60,300 bases of DNA from a virus. Of this stretch, positions 1-7,437 are shown piece after piece. The stretch is taken from positions 1-60,300 of the IMG/VR virus record IMGVR_UViG_3300008740_000009; one strand, 5' to 3'. Each line of letters begins with the position of its first letter. Position 1 is the first letter of the stretch. A model generated the notes under the pieces. It had not been told where the DNA came from. It saw nothing but the letters and a program-made list of their open reading frames with translations, and searched no databases. The position numbers were made by a program, and so were the translations under genes.

Positions 1-45
1 GTAAAGAATGGGAAGCTTACACCGCTCGGTACCGGGCTGATTAGA

Positions 46-696
46 ATGGATGCTTTCCGAAGTTGTCTGAATGTCCTCTTACTGGAGCATGGGCTTGGGG
101 TCGTACCTGTTATGGCGCTTTGCTACCACAGCAAATCCAATCATAGTAACGGTACACCATTTGTCTGCGGGAACTTCATAGTTGCGAAGCTGCACGAGCT
201 TCAAGTCTATGAGCAGTACCTCTTTACTTACTCGCCCAGCCTCATGTGTTTTGAAGCCATCCCAGGCAGGGAAAGCCAGAGCGCTCTACGCAATTTTGCA
301 CTAAGTGCTGCCCACGGCCTCCCATCGAAAACCGTTGGAAATCTGTTCGATATCCCCCCGGAAACAGTTATAGCTTGGCGTGCTCATGAAACTCGTGGTA
401 CATACAAAGATATACGGCATAACCGTTCAGGACTTCGAGTAGCCTCAGAGTCTGGTAACGAGTCTAGGCGTATTGAGTATGACGAAGCTTTCAAGGAGGG
501 CACCGAACGTAATCCACTTTGGATTAGCTCGGCTGGTAGACAGTTCGGTGCGCCATTAGACATACAGCCAATGTACTCTGGGTGGGGCAATATTGTGTAT
601 ACTCCTGAGTGGGAACTCAGGTTGATTAATAGTGAAGAAGATGCCCGTATAGAAGACGGGCTCCATTTGGAGCTTACCGCTAAAGCGGGTAAATAA
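46..696 (+). CDS. Hypothetical protein, possible HTH segment
   Basis: This 216-residue protein is not recognised. The frame is open to the left edge of the window, so the true start may lie upstream; the first ATG in view is used. Residues about 80-115 (ALRNFALSAAHGLPSKTVG and following) have the alternating pattern of a helix-turn-helix, with a short turn before a second helix, so DNA binding is possible but unproven. The stop is followed by a strong ribosome binding site for the next gene, suggesting one transcript. Confidence 0.6.
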   Translation: MDAFRSCLNVLLLEHGLGVVPVMALCYHSKSNHSNGTPFVCGNFIVAKLHELQVYEQYLFTYSPSLMCFEAIPGRESQSALRNFALSAAHGLPSKTVGNLFDIPPETVIAWRAHETRGTYKDIRHNRSGLRVASESGNESRRIEYDEAFKEGTERNPLWISSAGRQFGAPLDIQPMYSGWGNIVYTPEWELRLINSEEDARIEDGLHLELTAKAGK

Positions 697-706
697 GGAG
701 GTTCTA

Positions 707-988
707 ATGCCTATAGAAAGATTAATAGCTAAGCAAACAAACAGGAGTTCTACGTGGTTAGCTCCCGAAAAAGTAAAGGCATTCAAAGAGGCTTACGCTG
801 AATGTGAGCATGTTGGTGAGGACTACTTTAACTTTGAAGGGAAGCCTGTCCTCAAATCATATGCGGAATACCTACTAGAATATGTAGAGTCTGAGCCCAG
901 GCCACCGGTAACTAGTCAATGGGCCGAGTGGGCAGATAGTGATTGGCTCTGGTCTTGCCCTGAAGCTTGGGGAATTAAGAAGCGGTAG
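707..988 (+). CDS. Hypothetical protein (93 aa)
   Basis: A small acidic, tryptophan-rich protein of unknown function. The start is well supported: AAGGAGG lies seven bases before the ATG. The C-terminal third carries several Trp residues (WAEWADSDWLW). It is co-directional with the preceding gene and followed 35 bases later by a strong terminator, so it probably ends the first operon in view. Confidence 0.7.
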   Translation: MPIERLIAKQTNRSSTWLAPEKVKAFKEAYAECEHVGEDYFNFEGKPVLKSYAEYLLEYVESEPRPPVTSQWAEWADSDWLWSCPEAWGIKKR

Positions 989-1022
989 CCTCTACCAAGA
1001 ATACATAAGTACATTAACCGGA

Positions 1023-1059
1023 GGGCCGGGTGGGGGAACCCATCCGGCCTTTCTTTTTT
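1023..1059 (+). terminator. Rho-independent terminator
   Basis: An 11-bp GC-rich stem (GGCCGGGTGGG paired with CCCATCCGGCC, one G-T pair) with a short GGAA loop, followed by TTTCTTTTTT. It closes the transcript carrying the two preceding genes. Confidence 0.85.
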
Positions 1060-1072
1060 GTGATGCTGGACA

Positions 1073-1120
1073 CGGTGCGGAGGCGCACCGGGGATCTAAA
1101 GGGTGCGGTCCCAGCGCACC
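1073..1120 (+). promoter_or_regulatory. Tandem interchangeable hairpins in a leader
   Basis: Two hairpins (1073-1090 and 1102-1120) share the same stem halves, GGTGCG and CGCACC, so the four arms can pair in alternative ways. They lie just before the ribosome binding site and ATG at 1137. This geometry is typical of attenuator or anti-Shine-Dalgarno leaders, but no known riboswitch class is recognised. Confidence 0.4.
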
Positions 1121-1136
1121 GAAGGAAAGAAAATAA

Positions 1137-1499
1137 ATGTCATACACAGACAATACACCAAAACTATATGAGGTATACGGAGAGTACTACCAACCAGCGT
1201 TAGTGGATGGGAATCTTCCCGAGGGTCAACTAACGTCTTTCGATGTCTATCACAGTAAGGAGGCTTGCCAGGACTCCTTTCCTGACTGTGAGATTGAGAC
1301 GTACTCTGGTGGGGATATTGAGAGTCCTAGGTTTGTGGACTACACGCCCGTTGTGGTGTGGGTACCCGCTAGGGACAGACCAGAATGTTGGGATTGGGAC
1401 CTGCGGACTTACCTGCTCGATAGCGTTGCTGCCGCCCACTCATTTTTCACTGTGATGGACCGACACGGTCAACCAGTAAAGGTTGTGGGGCAAAAGTAA
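1137..1499 (+). CDS. Hypothetical protein (120 aa)
   Basis: An acidic 120-residue protein rich in Tyr, Asp and Pro, with no recognised domain. A purine-rich GAAGGAAAG precedes the ATG. It is the first gene after a terminator and a structured leader, so it probably opens a new transcript that also carries the next gene. The short gap to the next ATG suggests coupling. Confidence 0.65.
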   Translation: MSYTDNTPKLYEVYGEYYQPALVDGNLPEGQLTSFDVYHSKEACQDSFPDCEIETYSGGDIESPRFVDYTPVVVWVPARDRPECWDWDLRTYLLDSVAAAHSFFTVMDRHGQPVKVVGQK

Positions 1500-1509
1500 T
1501 GAGACGACG

Positions 1510-1890
1510 ATGAGTAGCCAACTTCCCCTGTGGTTTAATTGGATAGACTCATACCCTGACCCACTTCGGGGAGGGGAGGTCATTGTAGGCGATGGGGTTG
1601 GGGCTTGTGTTGCGTCATTCAAGTTCCGTGTAACACAAGTTTCTGCGGAATGGTTCTACGCGGTTTTCAAGGATGGCTGTGATTATCAAGACTCATATAT
1701 TGTTAAGGAAAAAGTTGGGCCCTACAGAACTGCTGAGGAAGCCTACAAAGACGCCATAGAATTCTGTTGGCTAGAAACCCTAGTTAACGAATATCTATGG
1801 TTATGTATGTGTGATCGCGAGATTCAGCCGCCCGGTCATCCGGGTGGGTGCCAATACTGTTTCGGTCTCAAGAAACTAAAAGAAGAATAA
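1510..1890 (+). CDS. Hypothetical protein (126 aa)
   Basis: A 126-residue protein of unknown function. ATG at 1510 is chosen because the only upstream in-frame start is a TTG inside the previous gene. The C-terminus ends with several Cys and His residues (LCMCDREIQPPGHPGGCQYC), which look like a small metal-binding knuckle. A terminator follows the stop within ten bases. Confidence 0.65.
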   Translation: MSSQLPLWFNWIDSYPDPLRGGEVIVGDGVGACVASFKFRVTQVSAEWFYAVFKDGCDYQDSYIVKEKVGPYRTAEEAYKDAIEFCWLETLVNEYLWLCMCDREIQPPGHPGGCQYCFGLKKLKEE

Positions 1891-1899
1891 CTACTAATA

Positions 1900-1933
1900 G
1901 GTGTCCGGGGTGTAAGACCGGACACCTTCTTTT
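1900..1933 (+). terminator. Rho-independent terminator
   Basis: A perfect 9-bp stem, GGTGTCCGG with CCGGACACC, around a nine-base loop, followed by TTCTTTT. The ribosome binding site of the next gene begins directly after the T tract, so read-through could still feed the downstream cluster. Confidence 0.8.
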
Positions 1934-1946
1934 GAGGAGATGCCAC

Positions 1947-2369
1947 ATGGCCAATTATTATGCAACGGCTCGAACGAGCTACGTGAAAGTTAAAGACGAG
2001 GCGGTGTTCCTCCGGTGGGCTGAGACAATTCCTGAAGCGGAGGTCATCACTCATGAAACAGAGGAACACGGTAGACTATACGGGTTTCTTTTTGGTCCTA
2101 ACAGCGATTGCGGGAGCATCCCCTGCTGGGTAGAGGACGAAGATACGGGTGAACATCACGACCTAGACATCTTCAAAGAAATGCAGCCCCACATCGCTGA
2201 TGGATGGTCCATAACGTTTATGGAAGTTGGTGCTGAGAAGTATAGATATGTAGTGGGCACAGCAGCGGTGGTCACGCCCGAAGCAATCGAACATTACGAC
2301 CTAAACAGGTGGGTATGTGAAACCCTGAACGGCCTTGGTGATCCGATGAGCACCTCGTGTGAATACTGA
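1947..2369 (+). CDS. Conserved phage hypothetical, MANYYATART type
   Basis: A 140-residue protein whose N-terminus (MANYYATARTSYVKVKD) matches my memory of a small family found in phages and mobile elements; its function is unknown. GAGGAGATGCCAC before the ATG gives a good ribosome binding site, and this start fits the family better than an upstream in-frame start inside the terminator. The stop overlaps the next start as TGATG. Confidence 0.75.
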   Translation: MANYYATARTSYVKVKDEAVFLRWAETIPEAEVITHETEEHGRLYGFLFGPNSDCGSIPCWVEDEDTGEHHDLDIFKEMQPHIADGWSITFMEVGAEKYRYVVGTAAVVTPEAIEHYDLNRWVCETLNGLGDPMSTSCEY

Positions 2370-2614
2370 TGGGGGGTCTACATAATCAATGTGTTGCGAA
2401 GTACGTGATACATGGACGGAAGGTAGAGGTAGACCTGTGCTGGCAGGGGGATGACCCCGAAAGTGACGGGGATCGCTTTTATGACCTCTATGATGAAAAG
2501 GGGTTCTGCCTAAATGAGGGAGAGCCCTGGCATGATGATGGTCGCGGAGTCCCCACCAAAGAAGAGATAGAAGACGCGTTTAGTCACTGGAAAACGGAGG
2601 CCGAAAATGGTTAA
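2369..2614 (+). CDS. Hypothetical protein (81 aa)
   Basis: A small acidic protein of unknown function. Its ATG overlaps the upstream stop (TGATG) and its own end overlaps the next gene, so translation is probably coupled through this run of five short genes. No metal-binding or membrane motif is visible. Confidence 0.65.
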   Translation: MGGLHNQCVAKYVIHGRKVEVDLCWQGDDPESDGDRFYDLYDEKGFCLNEGEPWHDDGRGVPTKEEIEDAFSHWKTEAENG

Positions 2615-2807
2615 GGCGACATGTGCATTCGTGGCACAGGACGTGCTCGACATGTTTGATGTGACCGAATCAGAAGCAGAAGAGTTCCTAACTAACAATA
2701 GAAAACATATTGAATCCCACATGTGTAAAAGCGGTTGGGAGGTCATCGAAACCCTTGGGGCTATGGATGGCTTAAGCCTGAAGTCGGGGGACGAAGATGG
2801 CGATTAA
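2607..2807 (+). CDS. Hypothetical protein (66 aa)
   Basis: A 66-residue acidic protein preceded by ACGGAGGCC, a clear ribosome binding site within the end of the previous gene. Residues 13-40 look like a helical hairpin (QDVLDMFDVTESEAEEFL), a pattern common in small phage proteins, but no function can be assigned. It overlaps both neighbours by 8-11 bases. Confidence 0.65.
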   Translation: MVKATCAFVAQDVLDMFDVTESEAEEFLTNNRKHIESHMCKSGWEVIETLGAMDGLSLKSGDEDGD

Positions 2808-2991
2808 ATATAACCACATGATGGACATGGCGTTCAGTATCGAAACCGAGGCTGACGAAGAAGCCATCTTCAATAAAGAAAATATGCCCGCACTACTTGC
2901 AAGAGCTAGGGCGAGGCTTGATGACATAGAACGTGAGGGTTGCACAGAAGCCTTTGGTCTTTGCGATACCTATGAGGTGGATGATGTATGA
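2797..2991 (+). CDS. Hypothetical protein (64 aa)
   Basis: A 64-residue acidic protein in the coupled run of small genes, starting inside the tail of the previous gene and ending over the start of the next. It is probably mostly helical. It is unrecognised, and its support is the continuous tiling of overlapping frames with ribosome binding sites. Confidence 0.6.
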   Translation: MAIKYNHMMDMAFSIETEADEEAIFNKENMPALLARARARLDDIEREGCTEAFGLCDTYEVDDV

Positions 2992-3205
2992 GACAGTCTT
3001 AAAATATCAAATGAGGATGGGGTGGACTGACCGGACAACGGTCAGCGTGCTCAGCGATTTTATCGAAACACTCCTTTCCCCGAGCCACGAAGCGCACGAG
3101 CGGGTAGAGGAGCTTGTTAACTACATGGAACGAAGAGCCGAGGAAGAAGAAGAATTTGCTTCTGATTTTGATGACGAGTTCCTGGAGGAGATGGATGATG
3201 TTTGA
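2984..3205 (+). CDS. Hypothetical protein (73 aa)
   Basis: A 73-residue acidic protein with a C-terminal run of Glu (RRAEEEEEFASDFDDEF). Two adjacent ATGs (2981 and 2984) are possible; the second has better spacing from GAGGTGG. It overlaps the upstream stop by eight bases and the downstream start by eight, consistent with translational coupling. Confidence 0.6.
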   Translation: MYETVLKYQMRMGWTDRTTVSVLSDFIETLLSPSHEAHERVEELVNYMERRAEEEEEFASDFDDEFLEEMDDV

Positions 3206-3404
3206 GGACACCGTAATCCCTAAGAGATGCCCGGTCTGCGCTAGCGATAATATCGAGAGCGAGGGGCTAGGCAACGATGAAGAGCCTCCTATGACGGAGG
3301 CGTATGAGCGATGCTCTTGTGTGGAATGCAAGAGCCAGTGGATAAACCGGGCGGAACTCCGCTGGTATCAGTCAGAAGTAACGAACGAAAGGATGAGTGT
3401 ATGA
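3198..3404 (+). CDS. Small zinc-ribbon protein
   Basis: A 68-residue protein with two Cys pairs, CPVC near residue 11 and CSCVEC near residue 43. They sit on either side of an acidic loop, the layout of a zinc ribbon. An ATG three bases upstream is also possible. Its function is unknown; such small ribbons in phages often contact nucleic acid or host proteins, which is inference only here. Confidence 0.65.
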   Translation: MFEDTVIPKRCPVCASDNIESEGLGNDEEPPMTEAYERCSCVECKSQWINRAELRWYQSEVTNERMSV

Positions 3405-3598
3405 CAGAGAAAATATATAACTATGAATGCTTCGGGGAGACCCTGGAGTTCGCGGAGTCTCTTGGGTGGGTAGACAACCACCCGGACAGCACAGATAAAG
3501 ATTATGATGCAAACATGATTGGTGACGCTATAGAGCAAGAAGCCATCGAGTTTATAGAAGGCAAGGGCTACAAAATAGTCGGGTTTGATGATGACTAG
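3401..3598 (+). CDS. Hypothetical protein (65 aa)
   Basis: An acidic 65-residue protein starting with ATGACAGAG, overlapping the previous stop by four bases (ATGA). A purine-rich AAAGGATGAG precedes it. The C-terminus overlaps the next start. No motif is recognised. Confidence 0.6.
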   Translation: MTEKIYNYECFGETLEFAESLGWVDNHPDSTDKDYDANMIGDAIEQEAIEFIEGKGYKIVGFDDD

Positions 3599-4013
3599 AT
3601 CACCAAACGACCAAGACCCGCCTGACTATGTAACAGGGGATACTCCCCTGGCCGCACTGTACGACAAAATCTACGAGAAGTACCCCTACCTAGAGGACTT
3701 CGAGGAGATACTACACAACGAAGTAACCGCTTCGGGTGAGCCCATTGAGGGCATCCATAGAATGCTTGAGTACGTCATCCACGAGGCTTACGCCGTGGGA
3801 GTAGATGATGCCAAGTCGGATATGGGTGAGCACCTCGCTCACGTTGAGCGTGAAGCTGTCGGCGCTGTTCGCATGGTCCTAGATGCCGCTACAGAAGAAG
3901 GTCACGAGCTTACCTTGTTTGGTAGAAGTCGTTGTAGCGAGATCTGTGACGCCATTGACTGGGACTGGCTTAGAAAAGTAGACAAACAATTCGGAGGAAA
4001 AAATGACCGATAA
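3588..4013 (+). CDS. Hypothetical protein (141 aa)
   Basis: An acidic, mainly helical 141-residue protein of unknown function. Two adjacent ATGs overlap the previous stop. The central segment (residues 40-100) is rich in Glu, His and Ala and could form a helical bundle. It ends over the start of the next zinc-ribbon gene. Confidence 0.65.
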   Translation: MMTRSPNDQDPPDYVTGDTPLAALYDKIYEKYPYLEDFEEILHNEVTASGEPIEGIHRMLEYVIHEAYAVGVDDAKSDMGEHLAHVEREAVGAVRMVLDAATEEGHELTLFGRSRCSEICDAIDWDWLRKVDKQFGGKNDR

Positions 4014-4245
4014 CATTAGAGACTACGGGTTTGTAGACAGCAACCCTGTAGGAGTGCCTACTGCTAAAGAGGCACCGGAAGAGCTTCGTAAGGAGGGATG
4101 TCCTCATTGCGGATGTAAAGAGGTGATGGAAATCACCGTAGATGTTGAGCAAGAACTCTTGAAGGGTGGCGCAGGAAAAGGTACCTACTTTGGGTGTCCT
4201 GCATGTCCATGGGCATCACCTATGATGATGGTGGCCCGTGGGTGA
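4003..4245 (+). CDS. Small zinc-ribbon protein (80 aa)
   Basis: An 80-residue protein with CPHCGC around residue 33 and CPAC around residue 69, a two-pair zinc ribbon. GGAGGAAAAA directly precedes the ATG. It overlaps both neighbours by about ten bases, in the same coupled string of early-type genes. Function unknown. Confidence 0.7.
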   Translation: MTDNIRDYGFVDSNPVGVPTAKEAPEELRKEGCPHCGCKEVMEITVDVEQELLKGGAGKGTYFGCPACPWASPMMMVARG

Positions 4246-4732
4246 CCGCTGCTACTTGAGGATTCAGATTCATCCTGACGATTATCTAATCGCTAAAGAG
4301 CACCTAGAGCCTAAAACATACCAAAGCTGGCCAGACGCTCTGGGAGACACCTCCTCCGGAGATTTCTGGGCTGACGAGGTATCCTTCGAACACGGTGCTC
4401 TTATTATAGAGGAATACGAGGCCAACTATGGTTGGTACGACGAGCTTGGAGAGATGGGCGTAGCCGGTTGCAGATTCATCGCCTACAACGGTGCTGGTGG
4501 TGAATACGGACATGGCTGTACTTTTGGTACTGGGGTGCTTAACCCTAGCCACCCATCTGGAGGGTACTATTACTACGAAATGGCAACCGACAGTGATGGG
4601 ACTCCTATTGCGCGTATAGACATGAACGGGCTGCTTTACGCGAGAGATAAACCTAAACTTAGAGAAATGATGCGGGCCTACAGTAAGGTCTGCAAAATAT
4701 TCACTAAACTACGAGAGCAAGCCGAGGAGTAA
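4238..4732 (+). CDS. Hypothetical protein with GTG start (164 aa)
   Basis: A 164-residue protein that begins with GTG inside the end of the previous gene; no in-frame ATG lies near. It is rich in Tyr and Gly, with a probable compact alpha/beta fold (N-terminal MGDRCYLRIQIHPDD). No family is recognised with confidence. It is followed by about 40 untranslated bases before the next gene. Confidence 0.65.
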   Translation: MGDRCYLRIQIHPDDYLIAKEHLEPKTYQSWPDALGDTSSGDFWADEVSFEHGALIIEEYEANYGWYDELGEMGVAGCRFIAYNGAGGEYGHGCTFGTGVLNPSHPSGGYYYYEMATDSDGTPIARIDMNGLLYARDKPKLREMMRAYSKVCKIFTKLREQAEE

Positions 4733-4772
4733 CAACCCCCGGTTAGATAAACGCTAATAACTTGGAGATAGA

Positions 4773-5072
4773 ATGGGACGCGAAAAATCCCGCTGGCTAA
4801 ACTTGGATGAGTGGGTCTGCCCCAACCACATACCATCACCTAGGTATCCAATAAAACTTGAAAAATGTTGGTACCTAAACTGTGAGCAACGCCCCCCTAT
4901 GGTCGAACGACCTGTCCCCAACACCGATATTTGTGCATGGCATATGTGTGATAAGGGTTTTGATGGCAAGGGGGCATTCTCCAGGGAGAATAGTAAATAT
5001 TGCTCTAGAGATTGCTCTAATAAAAATGCTAGGTATAGACACAAAACTCGTAAGGGGGCGTCAAATGAATGA
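4773..5072 (+). CDS. Cys-rich zinc-binding-like protein (99 aa)
   Basis: A 99-residue basic protein with seven Cys residues in a pattern suggesting a treble-clef or zinc-finger module. The C-terminal section (KYCSRDCSNKNARYRHKTR) resembles the tail of small nucleic-acid-binding zinc proteins. CTTGGAGATAGA gives an acceptable ribosome binding site. The function is not known. Confidence 0.65.
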   Translation: MGREKSRWLNLDEWVCPNHIPSPRYPIKLEKCWYLNCEQRPPMVERPVPNTDICAWHMCDKGFDGKGAFSRENSKYCSRDCSNKNARYRHKTRKGASNE

Positions 5073-5268
5073 GGATGACTACCAAGCAGAAATCAAAAAG
5101 TTGGAGATGGCAGTGAAAACATTACTGTACATAGTTAATGAATATATGGTCCGAAATAGCTCAGGTATTACCGATGACCATGGCCACCCCCTAAACTTCT
5201 CTGCGGAGATGTCTGCTGTCCGTACGGCCTTGCAGCAAACAGAAACCTTTAAGGCAAGCTGGGAATAG
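5065..5268 (+). CDS. Hypothetical protein (67 aa)
   Basis: A 67-residue mainly helical protein whose ATG overlaps the previous gene by eight bases and follows AAGGGGGCG. It ends one base before the next small gene, which begins at 5270. No motif is recognised. Confidence 0.55.
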   Translation: MNEDDYQAEIKKLEMAVKTLLYIVNEYMVRNSSGITDDHGHPLNFSAEMSAVRTALQQTETFKASWE

Positions 5269-5269
5269 A

Positions 5270-5398
5270 ATGTACTTAGATAGAAAAACTTATGAAGAAC
5301 GACGAGATGCCATACTCTGGCTATGCGATAAACTAAACGCTTTCTGGCGCTGGGTTTCTCGCCCCTTTAGGAGAAACAATGAGAGAATGGAACGGTAG
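5270..5398 (+). CDS. Very small basic protein (42 aa)
   Basis: A 42-residue ORF that starts in the TAGAATG junction with the previous stop and ends inside the next gene. It is strongly basic, with a WRWVSRPFRR stretch near the end. Tiling and position support a real gene; no ribosome binding site is strong, so translation would depend on coupling. Confidence 0.4.
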   Translation: MYLDRKTYEERRDAILWLCDKLNAFWRWVSRPFRRNNERMER

Positions 5399-5585
5399 CT
5401 GTCAACGCTGCTACACAAAGACCAATTGTCATATTATGTCCATGTATTCTGAATTACTTATCTGCATGGACTGTAAAAGCAAAGAAGAGAAGCGTGATGA
5501 TTATAGAAAAGCCCGTGATGCGGATGTTGCCGCAATCAAATCCGGGGACTACAATTTCAGAGGCGTCGGTGAACCCTCTAGATAA
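5379..5585 (+). CDS. Conserved phage zinc-finger-like protein
   Basis: A 68-residue protein with CQRC near residue 8 and CMDC near residue 29, followed by a charged helix and the ending GDYNFRGVG. The Cys pairs and this ending recall a small protein recurrent in tailed phages; its function is not established. AGGAGAAACA supplies the ribosome binding site inside the previous small gene. Confidence 0.75.
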   Translation: MREWNGSCQRCYTKTNCHIMSMYSELLICMDCKSKEEKRDDYRKARDADVAAIKSGDYNFRGVGEPSR

Positions 5586-5638
5586 AAAAGAGATGTGCCA
5601 ACAATATCCGGACTATGAGCAGTCCTTCATATTTGACA

Positions 5639-5926
5639 CTACGCCTCTGCCATTGGACCAGAAAGAGTCCACTGCACAAAAGACAGCGTAGAAAGCATTT
5701 TCTCGCAAAAGCTGCCCAATAGGTTGTTATCCTCTAATAGGGCCTTCCAGGAACTTTCATCTAGCCTAACTCCGTTATGCTGGGCGTTCATAATCCTGAC
5801 TACATCTATGTCCTCCTCAGGCAAGAGAATTCCTTCGTCACCAAAGTTAGTGACACTGCACTGAATTTTCCATGTGGCACCCCCTACGGGGAAATCCACA
5901 AAGAATATCAAAGAGTTCTTAGTCAT
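5639..5926 (-). CDS. Isolated minus-strand hypothetical (95 aa)
   Basis: A 95-residue frame on the strand opposite to all its neighbours. It has a protein-like composition (for example WKIQCSVTNFGDEGILLPEED), a GAGGTG seven bases before the chosen ATG, and no competing long frame on the + strand. It fills what would otherwise be a 380-base gap. Alternatively the gap is noncoding, since a 63-codon + strand frame also covers part of it. Confidence 0.5.
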   Translation of the reverse strand: MTKNSLIFFVDFPVGGATWKIQCSVTNFGDEGILLPEEDIDVVRIMNAQHNGVRLDESSWKALLEDNNLLGSFCEKMLSTLSFVQWTLSGPMAEA

Positions 5927-5967
5927 TGGGCGACACCTCGTATACAAGTTTACCTAAGGAGTAGGTA

Positions 5968-6174
5968 ATGGACGAAGTCTGTAATAAAAACAAAGAAGCT
6001 AGTTTGGTCAACAAGATCATGTCCTATGAGGCTGACGAGATGTCTCAAGAGGAGGAAATTAGTTTCTTTCAAGAATTGATTAACTCCGGAATGGCTTGGA
6101 ATCTACAAGGCCACTACGGAAGAATGGCGGTACGGCTTATTGAAGAAGGGCTGTGCCAGACAAAGGAGACGTGA
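5968..6174 (+). CDS. Conserved phage hypothetical (68 aa)
   Basis: A 68-residue acidic protein containing ISFFQELINSGMAWNLQGHY, which resembles a small family seen in many unrelated phages, of unknown function. AAGGAGTAGGTA before the ATG is a strong ribosome binding site. Its TGA shares two bases with the next ATG (TGATG). Confidence 0.75.
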   Translation: MDEVCNKNKEASLVNKIMSYEADEMSQEEEISFFQELINSGMAWNLQGHYGRMAVRLIEEGLCQTKET

Positions 6175-6593
6175 TGGGACAATACTATAAAATCACTAAT
6201 ATTGATAAAGAGGAATACCTGTGTCCCCACAAGTTTGGATCAGGTTTAAAGCTAATGGAGTTTGGTAATGACGGGCAGTCAGCGATGACTGGTCTAGCCG
6301 TTCTACTAGCAGATGGCAACGGACGTGGTGGAGGGGACCTAAGAAGTGAGCACCCGATCATCGGAACATGGGCTGGCGACAGAATCGTGATTGCTGGTGA
6401 CTACGCGGACGCAAACAAGTGGTGCCCCAGTACCAAGGAAAACCTGTACGCCTACGCCGAACACGCCTACAAAGACATCTCTGACAAGGTCATCGAGGCC
6501 ATTGTTGACGGTGAGGGTGATTGGCACGACTTGTCGAGGCTCGAAAAGACGCAATTCGGTTGGCGAAGGATTGCGGGCGGGTCAGCCACATGA
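6174..6593 (+). CDS. Conserved hypothetical, MGQYYKI type
   Basis: A 139-residue protein beginning MGQYYKITNIDKEEYL and containing GLAVLLADGNGRGGGDL, a combination I associate with a family shared by phages and bacteria. The conserved Gly-rich centre and the later WAGDRIVIAGDYAD suggest a small globular enzyme-like or binding domain, but no activity is known. It overlaps both neighbours by 1-4 bases. Confidence 0.75.
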   Translation: MGQYYKITNIDKEEYLCPHKFGSGLKLMEFGNDGQSAMTGLAVLLADGNGRGGGDLRSEHPIIGTWAGDRIVIAGDYADANKWCPSTKENLYAYAEHAYKDISDKVIEAIVDGEGDWHDLSRLEKTQFGWRRIAGGSAT

Positions 6594-7402
6594 AGCTCTA
6601 CCACGGAACTTCAGAAAAAGTTGCCCGCCTATCGATGGCGGAAGGATTAAAAACCAAGGACAGCACTGGCTCTAAAGGTAACTGGGAGCACTCAGTCGAT
6701 TCTGCGGGTGACCGCGTCTACCTATCGGTTGCATACGCTGGATACTTTGCCAACTGCGCGGCAGAAAACGGTGAGAAATGGGGTATCGTTGAAATTGATA
6801 CTGACCTGCTTGACGAAGACTACCTCCTCCCGGATGAAGACTTCTTAGAGCAAGCCAGCAGAAATGAAGTGCCTCCGGACGATGATGACATGGGGCACTT
6901 CTTCGATGACCTTAGGGATGCGAATGAGCTACCCGATGGTGCCGAACGTATGAAAGCGCGAACAACTTTCTATAGAGATAACGCGCCGCTGCTTTTCGCA
7001 CATCTATGGGAACACTCAGTAGAGCACCTGGGTAACTGCTGCCACCTTGGTGACATCCCACCAGAAGCAATCACCCGTGTTGCTGTATTCGATCCGGAGT
7101 CAAATTCAGATATCTACTGGTCTGTGGACCCGTGTATTACGTTGATGAACTACCGAATCTGTTCGCCTAAGTACAAAGCTATCACTCGTTGGTTGGCGGG
7201 GTACGAGGACATAGACGCTAAAGATATGACATCGCTCTTCGCGCCAGACGCAAAGATTACAATTCCGGATAATGACAACATTCCGGAAGAGATCCGGGCA
7301 CACATCGATATGAAAAACCAACTGTTCGACGCCAGACAATACTGGCAGGAAGTGGTCATACCGAATCGTGCAGGTCTAGAAATCCTCAAGCAAAGCGCTT
7401 GA
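6590..7402 (+). CDS. ADP-ribosyltransferase-like protein (LYHGTS motif)
   Basis: A 270-residue protein opening with KLYHGTSEK, the first strand of H-Y-E-type ADP-ribosyltransferase folds (as in KptA/Tpt1 and PARP-like enzymes). Candidate catalytic residues are His5, Tyr44 in VYLS and Glu68 in GIVEID. The rest is acidic and unassigned. The start is the ATG overlapping the previous stop (ATGA); longer in-frame starts would overlap that gene. It could modify host proteins or RNA, which is inference from fold only. A bidirectional terminator follows. Confidence 0.55.
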   Translation: MKLYHGTSEKVARLSMAEGLKTKDSTGSKGNWEHSVDSAGDRVYLSVAYAGYFANCAAENGEKWGIVEIDTDLLDEDYLLPDEDFLEQASRNEVPPDDDDMGHFFDDLRDANELPDGAERMKARTTFYRDNAPLLFAHLWEHSVEHLGNCCHLGDIPPEAITRVAVFDPESNSDIYWSVDPCITLMNYRICSPKYKAITRWLAGYEDIDAKDMTSLFAPDAKITIPDNDNIPEEIRAHIDMKNQLFDARQYWQEVVIPNRAGLEILKQSA

Positions 7403-7406
7403 GATT

Positions 7407-7436
7407 AAAGTGTGTCCTACGGGGCACACTTTTTTA
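7407..7436. terminator. Bidirectional terminator between convergent genes
   Basis: Stem AGTGTGTCC/GGGGCACACT with a tight loop, preceded by an A run and followed by TTTTTT, so it can end transcripts from both sides. It separates the + strand cluster from the convergent minus-strand gene at 7438. Confidence 0.75.
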
Positions 7437-7437
7437 C

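Noticed and set aside
5494-5691. A 65-codon + strand frame overlapping the zinc-finger-like gene at 5379
   Set aside because: Most of it lies in the other frame of a well-supported gene, and the unique 35 codons are low-complexity without a ribosome binding site.
5777-5968. A 63-codon + strand frame opposite the 5639-5926 gene
   Set aside because: It has no ribosome binding site, and its residues look less protein-like than the minus-strand reading.
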